From: JAVJSF01 sp040219555
GTDB taxonomy: Bacteria; Actinomycetota; Thermoleophilia; Miltoncostaeales; Miltoncostaeaceae
Length of the DNA stretch: 64,000 bases
Direction of reading: 5' to 3'
Assembly (NCBI GenBank): GCA_040219555.1
Contig: JAVJSF010000010.1
Span: 237,208 to 301,207, forward strand
Within the stretch, counting starts at the first letter, position 1; each line of letters begins with the position of its first letter. Under the pieces are notes generated by a model. The model searched no databases. It saw nothing but the letters and a program-made list of their open reading frames with translations, and was not told the origin of the DNA. This document shows, piece by piece, positions 37,913-46,418 of this stretch. The position numbers and the translations under genes were made by a program.

Positions 37913-38536
37913 CTAGCTCCTTGAGCGGGAGAGGTAGTCGTCGAGGCGCCCCTCACGGCGCGCGGCGACGATCTCCTCTGGGGACATGCCCTCGGTGGAG
38001 GTCAACTGCGACGGGCCGCCACCACGGGCGCCCTGGTCCGCCCCGTTCGGGCGTGGGGTGTTGGCCCCCGAGACGTACTCGGGGTTGTCCTTCAGGAAGG
38101 ACGCGACCGCCTCGGCGGCGCCCTCCACGGTCCCGTCGTCGGCGACGGTGATGGCCTCGGCGTCGATCAGCCGGTGCAGGTGCGCCGGCTTGATCGCCTT
38201 GGCCTCGGTCGCGGCCGAGAGGATCGCCGCCTGGCGCAGGCGCTCGTTGGCCGCCGCGATGCGCGCTGCGGACTCGGACTCTGCCTTCTCGCGGGCGGCG
38301 CGCTCGCGCTCGATGTCGCTCTTCTGCGCCTCCTCGATCTCGTCCAGCTTGGCCGCGCGGGCCTTGACCTCGTCGTAGTCGGAGTACTTGCCCCGCTCGC
38401 GGGCCAGGCGCTGCTCGACGATGCGATCCACGTCGGCCTGGCTGAAGCTGCGCCCGCCGGTCTCGCCGCCGGTCTGCTGGCCGCCCTGCTCGCCGTTCTC
38501 GGGCGGGGGCGTCTGTGTCGACTGTTCGTCGGACAT
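37913..38536 (-). CDS. Scaffolding protein
   Basis: 207 aa, highly charged and helical. N-terminal Gln/Gly/Thr-rich arm, then FSQADVDRIVEQRLARERGKYSDYDEVKARAAKLDEIEEAQKSDIERERAAREKAE, a long coiled coil, and an acidic C-terminal part (EEIVAARREGRLDDYLSRSRS) for capsid binding. DUF4355-like scaffold profile, located before the major capsid gene as usual. No protease gene is nearby, so scaffold may exit intact. Confidence 0.8.
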   Translation of the reverse strand: MSDEQSTQTPPPENGEQGGQQTGGETGGRSFSQADVDRIVEQRLARERGKYSDYDEVKARAAKLDEIEEAQKSDIERERAAREKAESESAARIAAANERLRQAAILSAATEAKAIKPAHLHRLIDAEAITVADDGTVEGAAEAVASFLKDNPEYVSGANTPRPNGADQGARGGGPSQLTSTEGMSPEEIVAARREGRLDDYLSRSRS

Positions 38537-38630
38537 GTGGCTAGGTGCTCCTCATGAGGTGAGTGCCGGGCGTGGGGCCCGTCGGGTCAGCCCGCGCTCC
38601 CGTTCGGGAGGCGGTGAATCGGCAGGGCCA

Positions 38631-39326
38631 TCAGGCGGCCCACCCCTCGCCCATGAGGCGGGGTCCGATCTCGGGGTCATCCACGACCCGCACCCCGGAG
38701 TCGCGCTCGCGGGGCACATTGCCGCCGCCGGGGTGCTCGCCGAACAGCGGCGAGACGCTGCACTGGCAGCGCTCGTGGATGGGCATCAGGTCCTCGCGGT
38801 AGTAGATCTGCTGCGAGGCGACGACGCACAGAGGACAGCTCTCCCCGCCGCCCAGCACGCGCTCGTAGCCGTAGACCTGGTTGGCCGGTTCGGCCATCCA
38901 GTCGCGGGCGGCGTGGGTCTGGGCGAGCTGGAGGTCGGTCAGCGCCAGGCGCGCCACCGACGCGCGGCCCGAGGCGAGGGCCGCGGGCAGGGGTGAGCCC
39001 TGAGCCAGCTGGCCCGCGAGTGCGCCGAAGGGGCGCGAGTAGACCTCGCGGGCGTCGGCGCGACGCAGGCGGGCGACCGTGTAACGGTCGGCATCCAGGC
39101 CGGCGGGGGCGGAGCTGCCGGCGCGCGCCTGACGCCGGCGGGCGGCGAGGTAGCCGTCGGCCAGCTGCACCGCGCGCGCCTGTCCGGCCTCGACCAGGCG
39201 CAGGGTCTCGGTGATGGCCTCGCCCTGTTCCAGGTGGAGTCGATCCCAGGCCCGCACCGTGGCGCGACTCACGGCGGCGTTGGTGCGCAGGCGCTCCGCG
39301 CGGTAGGTGTTCACCAGGTCGGCCAT
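38631..39326 (-). CDS. MuF-like minor head protein
   Basis: 231 aa from ATG 39326 (TGATG with the portal stop). Long helical N-terminus (VNTYRAERLRTNAAVSRATVRAWDRLHLEQGEAITETLRL) and, near residue 180-215, ESCPLCVVASQQIYYREDLMPIHERCQCSVSPLF, the Cys/His zinc signature of the Mu gpF C-terminal domain. MuF proteins are packaged minor head proteins bound near the portal. A 94-bp gap before the scaffold gene contains no gene. Confidence 0.8.
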   Translation of the reverse strand: MADLVNTYRAERLRTNAAVSRATVRAWDRLHLEQGEAITETLRLVEAGQARAVQLADGYLAARRRQARAGSSAPAGLDADRYTVARLRRADAREVYSRPFGALAGQLAQGSPLPAALASGRASVARLALTDLQLAQTHAARDWMAEPANQVYGYERVLGGGESCPLCVVASQQIYYREDLMPIHERCQCSVSPLFGEHPGGGNVPRERDSGVRVVDDPEIGPRLMGEGWAA

Positions 39327-40750
39327 CAGACGACCTCGGCCGGGACGACGGCCGGCGCGCCGTCCTCGCCATCCTCGGCGTCTTCGGCGAAGAGGGCGCG
39401 CATCAGGTCGTCGCGGGCCCGCAGCCCGGCGAACCGGGAGATGGCGGTCTGGGTGTAGCCGAGTCGCTCGAGGGCGGCGGCCCAGGGGATGAGGCCGGCC
39501 TGGTACTGCTTGATCACCGCGTCGGTCGTCTCGGCCTCGGTGCGCGTCTCGGCGTCGGCCCACACGATCTCCGAGTCGACCGGGGTTTCGCGCTCGCCGG
39601 CGAACAGCCGCGCCAGGCGGATCGCCTCCTCCAGGCCCTCGCCGAAGGAGCGCATCTTGCGCTGCACCTTCTTCACCAGGCCGGACTCCGCGCTTCGGAT
39701 CGCATCGCCGCTGGGGGACTGGCCGGACTCGATCAGGTAGTGGCGCGGGGTGCGGGTGGTGACCGCGATGTGGAGGACGTCCTGCTCGATCGCCCGGATG
39801 TAGCCGCCGAGGTCGGTCTGGGCGAACTCGCCGAAGGACACGTTGGGGTCCTCGACCTGCCACAGGCGGTCGATGGCCACGTCGAACGGCTCCACCGGGG
39901 TGCCGTTGTCGTCCTCGTGGATCTTGAGCCCGACGGCCCAGCGCTGGCGGTGGGCGCCGAAGTAGCCGGCCAGGCAGCGCAGGAACAGCTGACCGTTGAT
40001 CCGGTCCTGGGTGTCGACCACGTCCGCCAGGTCCGACTCCCCCTCGAGCAGCAGGCGGGGCCGGTTGCGCAGGGGGACGATCGGGACGATGCCGAGCGGA
40101 TTGGCCACGAACGCCTCGTTGCCCTCCATCTCGCGCCAGCCGCCGGTGTCGGTGGGTGCGGGGCGCAGGACGCCCGGGGCCGAGTGCAGGGGCGCCGAGA
40201 ACTTGTGGATGCCGGCGGGCAGGTACAGGTTCGCCCGCCGGCGCTCCGAGATCTCGTCGTCCCAGATCTTCAGGGCGGCCGCGCGCCGGCGCATGCCTGT
40301 GCCGGGCTCGTACTCGACGATCGTCTGCAGCGGATCCTCCACCGCGATCACCGGGTGATCGTCCCCCGACCAGACCGACAGGTAGCTCACGCCCTTGGTC
40401 AGCGCCTCGACGAAGGCCGTCTGCGATTCGCTGTCCATCTGGTTGGCCTGCCAGATGGCCCAGGCGCCACGATCGGCCGCCTCGTCCTCGGACGCCGAGA
40501 GGCGGAAGCCGTCGACGCGCAGGCGCTCCTCGACCGCGTCGACCACCAGCCGGCAGAAGTTGGACCGCGAGTCCTGCAGCAGCTGGGCGAACTCGTCGTT
40601 CATCTTGCGGTTGTGGGCCCGCGTCAGGAACGGCAGCGGGTGCCGGCCGGAGTAGTAGTCGTCGAGCAGGAGCATCCGCGCGCGGCGGGCGATGAGCTCG
40701 CGCTCCAGGCGCTCCAGCCACCACCGCGGGGTGCCCACCTCGCTCGCCAT
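39326..40750 (-). CDS. Portal protein (SPP1 gp6-like)
   Basis: 474 aa from ATG 40750 (TGATG with the terminase stop). Landmarks: LLLDDYYSGRHPLPFL near the N-terminus, FCRLVVDAVEERLRVDGFRL, VEDPLQTIVEYEPGTGMRRRAAALKIW, and the stem/crown region with TRTPRHYLIESGQSPSGDAIRSAESGLVKKVQRKM. These match DNA-packaging portals of the SPP1 family (Phage_portal_2/Gp6). Ring of 12 through which DNA enters and leaves the head. Located between the terminase and MuF genes. Confidence 0.9.
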   Translation of the reverse strand: MASEVGTPRWWLERLERELIARRARMLLLDDYYSGRHPLPFLTRAHNRKMNDEFAQLLQDSRSNFCRLVVDAVEERLRVDGFRLSASEDEAADRGAWAIWQANQMDSESQTAFVEALTKGVSYLSVWSGDDHPVIAVEDPLQTIVEYEPGTGMRRRAAALKIWDDEISERRRANLYLPAGIHKFSAPLHSAPGVLRPAPTDTGGWREMEGNEAFVANPLGIVPIVPLRNRPRLLLEGESDLADVVDTQDRINGQLFLRCLAGYFGAHRQRWAVGLKIHEDDNGTPVEPFDVAIDRLWQVEDPNVSFGEFAQTDLGGYIRAIEQDVLHIAVTTRTPRHYLIESGQSPSGDAIRSAESGLVKKVQRKMRSFGEGLEEAIRLARLFAGERETPVDSEIVWADAETRTEAETTDAVIKQYQAGLIPWAAALERLGYTQTAISRFAGLRARDDLMRALFAEDAEDGEDGAPAVVPAEVV

Positions 40751-42375
40751 CAGGAGAACCCGGCCGTGCGGTAGCGCGAGCGGGAGCGGGCGCCGGAGTG
40801 GACGGCATCGCCGCGGGCCTCCCAGGACAGGACCGCGGCCATCGCGGCGTCCATCTTGCGCGGGCTGTCGGGCCGCTCCTTGCCGATGAGCCAAAGGCGG
40901 GCGCCGGTCTCCTCATCGCGCAAGTTCGTGGGCCGGCGGTGGGCGTTGGCGATGTGCCGCGCCAGGTCGGGATCCCCGTCGTGGCGAAGCTCGGACTCGG
41001 GGTTCCGGATGGCCTGGGCAAAGTTGCGCACCGCGTAGGCCATTGGCTTGCGGCGGTTGGTCCACCACTCGATGACGACCTTCTCGCCGTAGGTGCCCGC
41101 CCAGCGACGCACGGTGTCCTGCCAGTAGGGCGGGTCCGCGTAGACGCGCCAGACCTCGTGGTCCTCGAAGGCCTCGGCCAGGGCCTCGTCGATCTCGTCC
41201 TCCGGGGCCGCCCACTCCTCGACACCGGGCGGGCGCTCCCACACGCCAATCGGCCACTGGAAGCCGGACTCGACATGGGTCGCGACCATGGCGCAGGCAT
41301 CGTCGAAGAGGGCCCCGTCGAAGCCGATCGTGATCAGCTGGCCGGCGACCGCCGACGGCTCGTCGGCCGCCTTGGCGGCCCAGGCTGCGGCGTCGAACGC
41401 CTTGGCGGCGCCGACGACCTTGCGGTTGCCCCACACGCGCTCGGCGTAGGTGCGGTCCGTGGTCGGGTCGCGCAGCAGCGAGACGATGCCCTCGATGTCC
41501 GACCAGCTGCCGACGACCTCGCCTGAGGCCTCGTGCACCCAGGCGCGCACGGCGTGGTCGTCCTCGACCACCTCGGCCAGCGGCGCGGAGGCCTGGCGGT
41601 GGAAGAAGAACAGGCGCGGGTCCTCCACCTGTCCGTCGAGGACGTGCTGGGCGTAGTCCCAGGTCGCCTCGGCCACCGAGCCCTCGCCCGGCTCCGGCGC
41701 GGTGGTGGTCTCCAGCGACCACGGATCCGACCCCGGGCGCTTGGGGATGTTGGCCAGCATCGTCTGGTGGGCCTTCACCAGCCGCGGCAGCACCATGCGG
41801 TGGGTCTCGTCGAAGCCCTGGAAGGTCGTGCGCGCACCGTCGCGGGCGTTCGGGGCGCCGGCCAGGGCCACGGCCTTGCCGTCGCCCCCGGCGCGCATCA
41901 CCCGCTCGAGCCCCGCGTCGAACAGATCGGCGTCCGGCCCCTCGGTGACGATGGTCAGCAGCGCGCTGTAGGCCAGCTCGTCGGACTGCTCCTCGGTGTA
42001 GGCCACCAGGGGGATGTAGGGGTCGCGCACCGGCCGGCCGATCGGGCGGTTGCGCCGGAAGCCGTCGCACCGGACCGGAGCCTCGGGGTGCAGCTCGGCG
42101 TAGGCGACCAGGGCCATGATCTCGGTCTTGCGCGAGCCCTTTCGCAGGGAGAGGCCCACGCGCTTGAAGCGGCGCTTGCCGGCATGCGGGTGCCCCTTCG
42201 GGTAGACCTCGTACGCTCGCGCGATGAGCGCGCGCACCTCGGCGTCGCAGGTGTAGCGGTCACCGCGGCGATCGCCGGGCCCGTAGACCGCGCGCTCATC
42301 GAGGAAGTCGCAGATGTCGGGACCCAGCGTCGGCCAGGGCTTCGGGTCCAGCGGCGGGACGACCATGACCGCCAT
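40750..42375 (-). CDS. terL: Terminase large subunit
   Basis: 541 aa from ATG 42375 (TGATG with the small subunit stop). ATPase part: GLSLRKGSRKTEIMALVAYAE, a divergent Walker A region near residue 65, and a Walker B-like FDETHRM around 150. Nuclease part with acidic residues in ITIGFDGALFDDACAMVAT (about 330) and later DAAMAAVLSWEARGDA. This large actinophage terminase packages DNA through the portal; whether headful or cohesive-end cannot be told. The upstream frame extension belongs to neighbours, not to the gene. Confidence 0.85.
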   Translation of the reverse strand: MAVMVVPPLDPKPWPTLGPDICDFLDERAVYGPGDRRGDRYTCDAEVRALIARAYEVYPKGHPHAGKRRFKRVGLSLRKGSRKTEIMALVAYAELHPEAPVRCDGFRRNRPIGRPVRDPYIPLVAYTEEQSDELAYSALLTIVTEGPDADLFDAGLERVMRAGGDGKAVALAGAPNARDGARTTFQGFDETHRMVLPRLVKAHQTMLANIPKRPGSDPWSLETTTAPEPGEGSVAEATWDYAQHVLDGQVEDPRLFFFHRQASAPLAEVVEDDHAVRAWVHEASGEVVGSWSDIEGIVSLLRDPTTDRTYAERVWGNRKVVGAAKAFDAAAWAAKAADEPSAVAGQLITIGFDGALFDDACAMVATHVESGFQWPIGVWERPPGVEEWAAPEDEIDEALAEAFEDHEVWRVYADPPYWQDTVRRWAGTYGEKVVIEWWTNRRKPMAYAVRNFAQAIRNPESELRHDGDPDLARHIANAHRRPTNLRDEETGARLWLIGKERPDSPRKMDAAMAAVLSWEARGDAVHSGARSRSRYRTAGFS

Positions 42376-42818
42376 CAGCTGGCCAGGGCCTTCCGTGGGT
42401 CGCGGCGCGAGCGGCGCGCGGCGGGCTGGGTACGCCGCTCCGCCCGACGCTCCTCGGCCTCCTCCACGCGCTCGACCTCCCACTGGAGGCGTCGGCGGTC
42501 GATCGGGGTGAGACCGAAGCACTGGCGCTGCAGCCGGATCTCCCCGGCCACCTTGGCGTCCCCGCGCCAGAAACGATCGACCAGCATGGCGAGCATGTAG
42601 AGCCCGTGCACGTCGGCGGCCAGGAACTCCGGCGCCATCGGCGAGGTCCAGATGTCCTTCCACCAGGCGAGCGTCAGCGGGTGCCACTCGTGGTCGTCGC
42701 CGGCCGGGAGCGGGGGCGCCTTGATCGGGCGCTCGGGCATCGCGATCAGACGGGCCGCGGTGGTGGTGCGGTTGCGCCGCTGGCGCGTCGCGGCCGGCTT
42801 GGGTGCGGGCCCCGGCAT
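42375..42818 (-). CDS. terS: Terminase small subunit
   Basis: 147 aa from ATG 42818 (TGATG with the HNH stop). Basic N-terminus (MPGPAPKPAATRQRRNRTTTAARL, a common actinophage TerS start), a helical core HPLTLAWWKDIWTSPMAPEFLAADVHGLYMLAMLVDRFW, and a Glu/Arg-rich C-terminal coil. It recognises phage DNA for packaging. Gene order HNH-TerS-TerL-portal is standard in actinophages. Confidence 0.8.
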   Translation of the reverse strand: MPGPAPKPAATRQRRNRTTTAARLIAMPERPIKAPPLPAGDDHEWHPLTLAWWKDIWTSPMAPEFLAADVHGLYMLAMLVDRFWRGDAKVAGEIRLQRQCFGLTPIDRRRLQWEVERVEEAEERRAERRTQPAARRSRRDPRKALAS

Positions 42819-43276
42819 CAGTCCCGGATCCCGTACACAGCAGTTTCTCCTGAACCCAGCGGGCTTGGGCGCTCCGGCCGGTGGGGGTACCCCACCCCCC
42901 GGCGCTCCGGGCGGGCCGCGCGCGCCGTCTCGCGGTTGTGGCAGGGCACGCACGTCGCGCGCAGGCGGTGCAGAGCATCGGGATCCGGAACGCCGGCCTC
43001 GACCAGGTCGCGCCGGGTGCGCGGGTGATGGTCGGCGACGCGCGCCGGCGCACCGCACAGGACGCACCAGGGGCAGAGGGCCAGGAGCCTCGCCCGGCTC
43101 GCCTCGAAGGCGGGTCCGTAGCGGCGCTCGTCGCGCGGCCGAACTGCATCCTGGCTCGCCCGCGCGGCGGTAGCGCAGCCATCGCAGCGGCCGGCGGCGG
43201 TCAGCTCGGCACATCCGGGCGTCGAGCAGGGGCGTAGCCCACCGCGGCGACGTCGGTGGGCGGTTGATGTGGCCAT
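42818..43276 (-). CDS. HNH endonuclease
   Basis: 152 aa. N-terminal CSTPGCAEL...CDGC zinc pair, then RARLLALCPWCVLCGAPARVADHHPRTRRDLVEAG and LHRLRATCVPCHNRETARA. The HH, H and C-x2-C-H-N residues form the beta-beta-alpha-metal motif of HNH nucleases. HNH genes next to terminase genes help packaging and cos cutting in many siphoviruses. This is the first gene of the packaging block. Start ATG 43276. Confidence 0.85.
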   Translation of the reverse strand: MATSTAHRRRRGGLRPCSTPGCAELTAAGRCDGCATAARASQDAVRPRDERRYGPAFEASRARLLALCPWCVLCGAPARVADHHPRTRRDLVEAGVPDPDALHRLRATCVPCHNRETARAARPERRGVGYPHRPERPSPLGSGETAVYGIRD

Positions 43277-43411
43277 GGAACGACGACGGCCCGCCGAGGT
43301 GGCAGGCCGGAGAGACAGCTATCGCATGGGCGGGTGGGTGGGTGGGCGCTTCACCATCGCGCCTCGCCGGTCCCGTTCGCAGTTCGAATGTACCACGAGC
43401 CTCGGCCGTCT

Positions 43412-43612
43412 CTAGCGGATGCTCCGCTCGGGCTGGGTGCCGGGGATGGCGCCTGAGACACCGCGGCCGATGGCGGGGATGCCCCGCAGCCGGCGCTCGT
43501 CAGCTGGTGCGGAGCGAGCGTGCTCGGGTGCCGTCGACTCCCCGAGCGCCGCGTCGGCCATGGCGCGCGCCTGGTCCATCAGCACGCGGTGCCGGTTGAT
43601 GCGGTCCTCCAT
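43412..43612 (-). CDS. Small hypothetical protein
   Basis: 66 aa from ATG 43612, 2 nt after the upstream stop. Helical start (MEDRINRHRVLMDQARAMADAALG) and a Pro/Arg-rich end. No known domain. The 135-bp region between it and the HNH gene holds no coding sequence that I can support and may contain a late promoter, but I see no good -10/-35 pair. Confidence 0.5.
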   Translation of the reverse strand: MEDRINRHRVLMDQARAMADAALGESTAPEHARSAPADERRLRGIPAIGRGVSGAIPGTQPERSIR

Positions 43613-43614
43613 CC

Positions 43615-43815
43615 TCAAGGAGCATCCTCCATCGCTTCGGCCACCTTGCGCGCTGCACTCTCGACGCGGTCTCGGACGGACGATCGGGAGATGCCCAGCG
43701 CCAATGCGATGGCGCGTTGCGACATCCCACGCTGCACCAAGCGCCATGCGTCGAGCTCTGCCGCCGTGCACACCTGCTCCGCCAACGAGCGGAGGTCGCC
43801 AGGTTCTCTCACCAC
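43615..43815 (-). CDS. Helix-turn-helix regulator, sigma-region-4-like
   Basis: 66 aa. LAEQVCTAAELDAWRLVQRGMSQRAIALALGISRSSVRDRVESAARKVAEAM is a tri-helical HTH resembling sigma-70 region 4 or LuxR-type domains. Placed just upstream of the packaging block, it is a candidate late-gene activator. Its start overlaps the previous stop by 7 nt. Confidence 0.7.
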   Translation of the reverse strand: MVREPGDLRSLAEQVCTAAELDAWRLVQRGMSQRAIALALGISRSSVRDRVESAARKVAEAMEDAP

Positions 43816-44090
43816 CGTCGAATCCAGCGGCGGAACTGTGTCTGCCGGTCGGCGACGGTCCGCACCACCCCCGTCTCCTGCTCGACCAGGATCAAATTGC
43901 CATCGAATGGAAGGATGTCCTCAACGACGAAGCGGCGGTCCCGCTGGAGTCGTGGTGACCACACCGAGCCAAGCCTGGCGAGTGGCCGGATCCGGCCGAG
44001 TCGGCGTGGTCTCTCCGCTAGTTCCGCCGCGGAAATGAACAGGGGCACCTTCCGCGCTCCGGCGGCGCCCATCCTCGGATCACTGGCCAT
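43809..44090 (-). CDS. Hypothetical protein
   Basis: 93 aa. Mixed composition with LFISAAELAERPRRLGRIRPLARLGSVWSPRLQRDRRFVVEDILPFDGNLILVEQETGVVRTV; a small beta-rich domain with a basic C-terminus (RRWIRRW). No recognised family. It overlaps the preceding replication-like gene by 11 nt and the HTH gene by 7 nt. Confidence 0.55.
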   Translation of the reverse strand: MASDPRMGAAGARKVPLFISAAELAERPRRLGRIRPLARLGSVWSPRLQRDRRFVVEDILPFDGNLILVEQETGVVRTVADRQTQFRRWIRRW

Positions 44091-45033
44091 CGCGCGCCTC
44101 CAGTAGCTGCCTCACCGCAGCCCGCGCCGGCGGACTCCCCGAGCGCTGCAGCTCGCGCAGCTCACGTGCCTCGCCGCTCACCTGCCACCTGGCGATCGCC
44201 GCCTCCTCCCAGGCCCGCAGACCGGCCGCCCCGACGAGTCGCTCCTGGTCGATGGTGCCGGTCAGACCGTCCTCGATCGGATCGGGAGGCCCGGGGTCGG
44301 GGAGATCGGCCGCCGCGGCCAGCCGTTCCAGGTTCCGGGCCAGCAGTGCGGCCACCTGGTGGTCGCCCACCTCCTCGGTGGCCTCGGCCAGAGCGACGGC
44401 GCCGGCTCGCTGGCGCTCAGCATCAACTTGCTGCGGCGGCTGCGCCCCAGGCGCAGGCGCAGTCGGCGCAGCAACCAGACCCCCTCCTCCCGAAGGGAGG
44501 GGGTCCTGGTACTGATCCTCTCTCGGTACCTCCCGGGTGCCTCGCGTCAGGGTGGCGGCAGGCTCCGGGGAGCCTCCCTGCTTTGTCCTGGTACTGGCCA
44601 CCTTCCGTGTGCGGGGGCCATCGGCCTTCGTGTCATCGGCGCGTGACGGCGCAGGACCGAACCGACGGTCGAGCGCGCGGTTCATGGCCGTGGACAATGC
44701 CCGCGGGAGGCCACGCGCCTGGGCGGCACGGCGGGCGGCGGTGATGAAGCCGGCGCCGTTGACCTGGTGGTCGACCCAGCCCGGCAGCCAGCGCCACTCT
44801 CCGTAGGCGCGCACCAGGCCGGCGCTCTCGAGCTCGGCCAGGGCGGATGTCGCCGCGGCCTCGTCGGGCAGGTTGCAGTCCACCGCGAGCACCTTCGGCA
44901 GCACTCGGGTGCCGCCGGCCGCACTGGTCTCGGGTCCGGCGACCAAGCGGAAGAACACCAGCTGGGCGGCGGGGGAGAGGATGGCGAAGGCCGGATCGCT
45001 CCAGACCTCGGTAGTGATGTTGCGCGAGGGCAT
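44080..45033 (-). CDS. Replication-initiation-like phage protein with N-terminal winged helix
   Basis: 317 aa from ATG 45033 (TGATG). The N-terminal 130 residues resemble replication organiser proteins: MPSRNITTEVWSDPAFAILSPAAQLVFFRLV, then ATSALAELESAGLVRAYGEWRWLPGWVDHQ. The centre is a basic/polar linker (RTRKVASTRTKQGGSPEPAA) and the C-terminal third is helical. A role in recruiting host replisome to phage DNA is likely, but no helicase or primase gene was found. Not homologous in an obvious way to DnaA/DnaB. Confidence 0.6.
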   Translation of the reverse strand: MPSRNITTEVWSDPAFAILSPAAQLVFFRLVAGPETSAAGGTRVLPKVLAVDCNLPDEAAATSALAELESAGLVRAYGEWRWLPGWVDHQVNGAGFITAARRAAQARGLPRALSTAMNRALDRRFGPAPSRADDTKADGPRTRKVASTRTKQGGSPEPAATLTRGTREVPREDQYQDPLPSGGGGLVAAPTAPAPGAQPPQQVDAERQRAGAVALAEATEEVGDHQVAALLARNLERLAAAADLPDPGPPDPIEDGLTGTIDQERLVGAAGLRAWEEAAIARWQVSGEARELRELQRSGSPPARAAVRQLLEARDGQ

Positions 45034-45206
45034 CAGCTCTCCCGGTCGTGATGGTCGAGGGTTGTGGCCCGCACGGCCGCGGCGGCGGGTGTGTCGCGGG
45101 TCCGGCACTCGGCGAGCAGGCGCCGACGGCGCTGCAGCTGGACCGAGTAGGCACGCCGCGCCCGCAGGAGCGCCGTGCGGTCGATGCGGCGGGGTGGGGG
45201 AGTCAC
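45033..45206 (-). CDS. Small basic hypothetical protein
   Basis: 57 aa from GTG 45206 (GTGA overlap). Arg-rich: VTPPPRRIDRTALLRARRAYSVQLQRRRRLLAECRTRD. May bind nucleic acid. No family recognised. Confidence 0.5.
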   Translation of the reverse strand: MTPPPRRIDRTALLRARRAYSVQLQRRRRLLAECRTRDTPAAAAVRATTLDHHDRES

Positions 45207-45466
45207 AGTCGGCCTCCACAGGTCGGGCAGGTGTCGGGCGTGTGGTGGGCCGCCGGCACGTCCTGGCCGGTGCGCCCGCACGCGATGCAGGGGACCCCGA
45301 GGGCGCCGGCCCCGATCACCACCAGGGCACCGAAGCCCCAGCACGCCGAGCACAGGCGCACGCGCTGGCGAAGGCCGAGCGGCCGGCGCTCCCAGCGCGA
45401 TCGCCAGTCGGCCCAGCTCTCGACGCGGACGGGGAGTCCGGTGCGGTGGTCGCGGACGGTCAGCAC
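45203..45466 (-). CDS. Zinc-ribbon protein
   Basis: 87 aa. Four Cys pairs: LCSACWGF, VPCIACGRTG, TCPTCGGRL, spaced like DnaJ central or Tfb-type zinc ribbons. The N-terminal part is basic (SWADWRSRWERRPLGLRQRVR). The next gene upstream in the operon has a J-domain-like end, so the two may form a DnaJ-like pair. Overlaps the downstream start by GTGA. Confidence 0.65.
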   Translation of the reverse strand: MLTVRDHRTGLPVRVESWADWRSRWERRPLGLRQRVRLCSACWGFGALVVIGAGALGVPCIACGRTGQDVPAAHHTPDTCPTCGGRL

Positions 45467-45470
45467 GGGC

Positions 45471-46067
45471 TCACCCGGCCAGTTCGGCGTCGCGGGCGGC
45501 CAGGACGGCCCGGAGGTCCTCAGCGGCTCCGCCGTGGTCCGGGTGGGTGGCTCGCAGGGCCGCGGCGACCGAGCCGTGATCGGCGATCAGGATCCGCCCG
45601 CGATCCACCAGGTCCGCGGGGCCGGCCTCCGCCTCGATCGCGACCCATCCCCGGTACTGCTCGCCCGCGCGGGTCATCCCGTAGCGGTCCACGCGGCGCA
45701 GGCTCTCCAGGCCGAGCGCGATGGCACGCAGGTTGTCCTGCCAACTCCGGAACCGATCCACGGCGTAGCGCAGCGGACCGTGGGTGCTGGTGAACGACAG
45801 CACCACGCCCGGGTGGGCCGCGCGCGCCGCCGCGCGCGGGAGACCGTCCAAGCGGATGTCCGCCTCGGTGATGGCCAGCTCGAGCACGGCGGTCTCAGCG
45901 CCCAGGTGGTCGAGCTCGCGCCGCAGGAGGTCGAGGGTCGTCCACCACGCGGCCGAGAAGGGGGAGCGGACTCGCTCGCCCTCCGGGGTCACCGGGCCGG
46001 GCCAGGTGGTCAGGGGCCGGGCGCGCATCCATCCCGAGGCCGAGGCGAGGTTCTCCCACGCGGTCAC
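45471..46067 (-). CDS. Protein with C-terminal J-domain-like segment
   Basis: 198 aa from GTG 46067 (GTGA overlap). N-terminal region: WENLASASGWMRARPLTTWPGP and a long helix WWTTLDLLRRELDHLGAETAVLELAITEADIRLDGL. The last 30 residues (SVAAALRATHPDHGGAAEDLRAVLAARDAELAG) contain the HPDHGG core of J-domains. J-like proteins in actinophages are linked to DNA replication or host chaperone recruitment. Followed by the zinc-ribbon gene. Confidence 0.65.
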   Translation of the reverse strand: MTAWENLASASGWMRARPLTTWPGPVTPEGERVRSPFSAAWWTTLDLLRRELDHLGAETAVLELAITEADIRLDGLPRAAARAAHPGVVLSFTSTHGPLRYAVDRFRSWQDNLRAIALGLESLRRVDRYGMTRAGEQYRGWVAIEAEAGPADLVDRGRILIADHGSVAAALRATHPDHGGAAEDLRAVLAARDAELAG

Positions 46068-46324
46068 GGCTCGCCGTCCTCGTCGTCGGGACCCCAGCTG
46101 CCGCTGTTGAGCGCGTTGTGGAGCATCCCCTCGCGCGCCCACTCGGTGATGGTGTCCGGCCCGTCGAGTCGGTGCAGCCAGCGCTCGCCGGCCTCGTCGA
46201 CCGTTTCGGCGACCAGCACCCAGCCGGTGAGGATGCCGCCCGCTGTGGGGGAGCACTCGGCCAAGAGGCCCTCGATCGCCTCATGGGCCGCGCGGCGTCC
46301 GGGGCGAGGATCGGGTGTGCTCAT
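46064..46324 (-). CDS. Hypothetical early-right phage protein
   Basis: 86 aa. AAHEAIEGLLAECSPTAGGILTGWVLVAETVDEAGERWLHRLDGPDTITEWAREGMLHNAL has a compact alpha/beta look seen in small actinophage proteins of this gene position; I do not know the function. Its ATG overlaps the stop of a 27-codon microgene (ATGA), and its stop overlaps the J-like gene. Confidence 0.6.
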   Translation of the reverse strand: MSTPDPRPGRRAAHEAIEGLLAECSPTAGGILTGWVLVAETVDEAGERWLHRLDGPDTITEWAREGMLHNALNSGSWGPDDEDGEP

Positions 46325-46404
46325 CGAGGCCGCCTACGAATCAGGCAGCGCCCGCAGCTCGCGGCCAGGGCCACCATCCCGGCGGCGGCGATCAGGGGCC
46401 TCAT
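46321..46404 (-). CDS. 27-aa microprotein at the right end of the phage transcription unit
   Basis: ATG 46404 to TGA 46321, overlapping the next start (ATGA). Product begins MRPLIAAAGMVALAASC and ends in a basic cluster CLIRRRPR, so it may be a small membrane-bound peptide. Supported by exact coupling to the next gene, but not by homology. It would be the first gene of the leftward late transcription unit. Confidence 0.45.
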   Translation of the reverse strand: MRPLIAAAGMVALAASCGRCLIRRRPR

Positions 46405-46418
46405 CGCGACCACCGATC

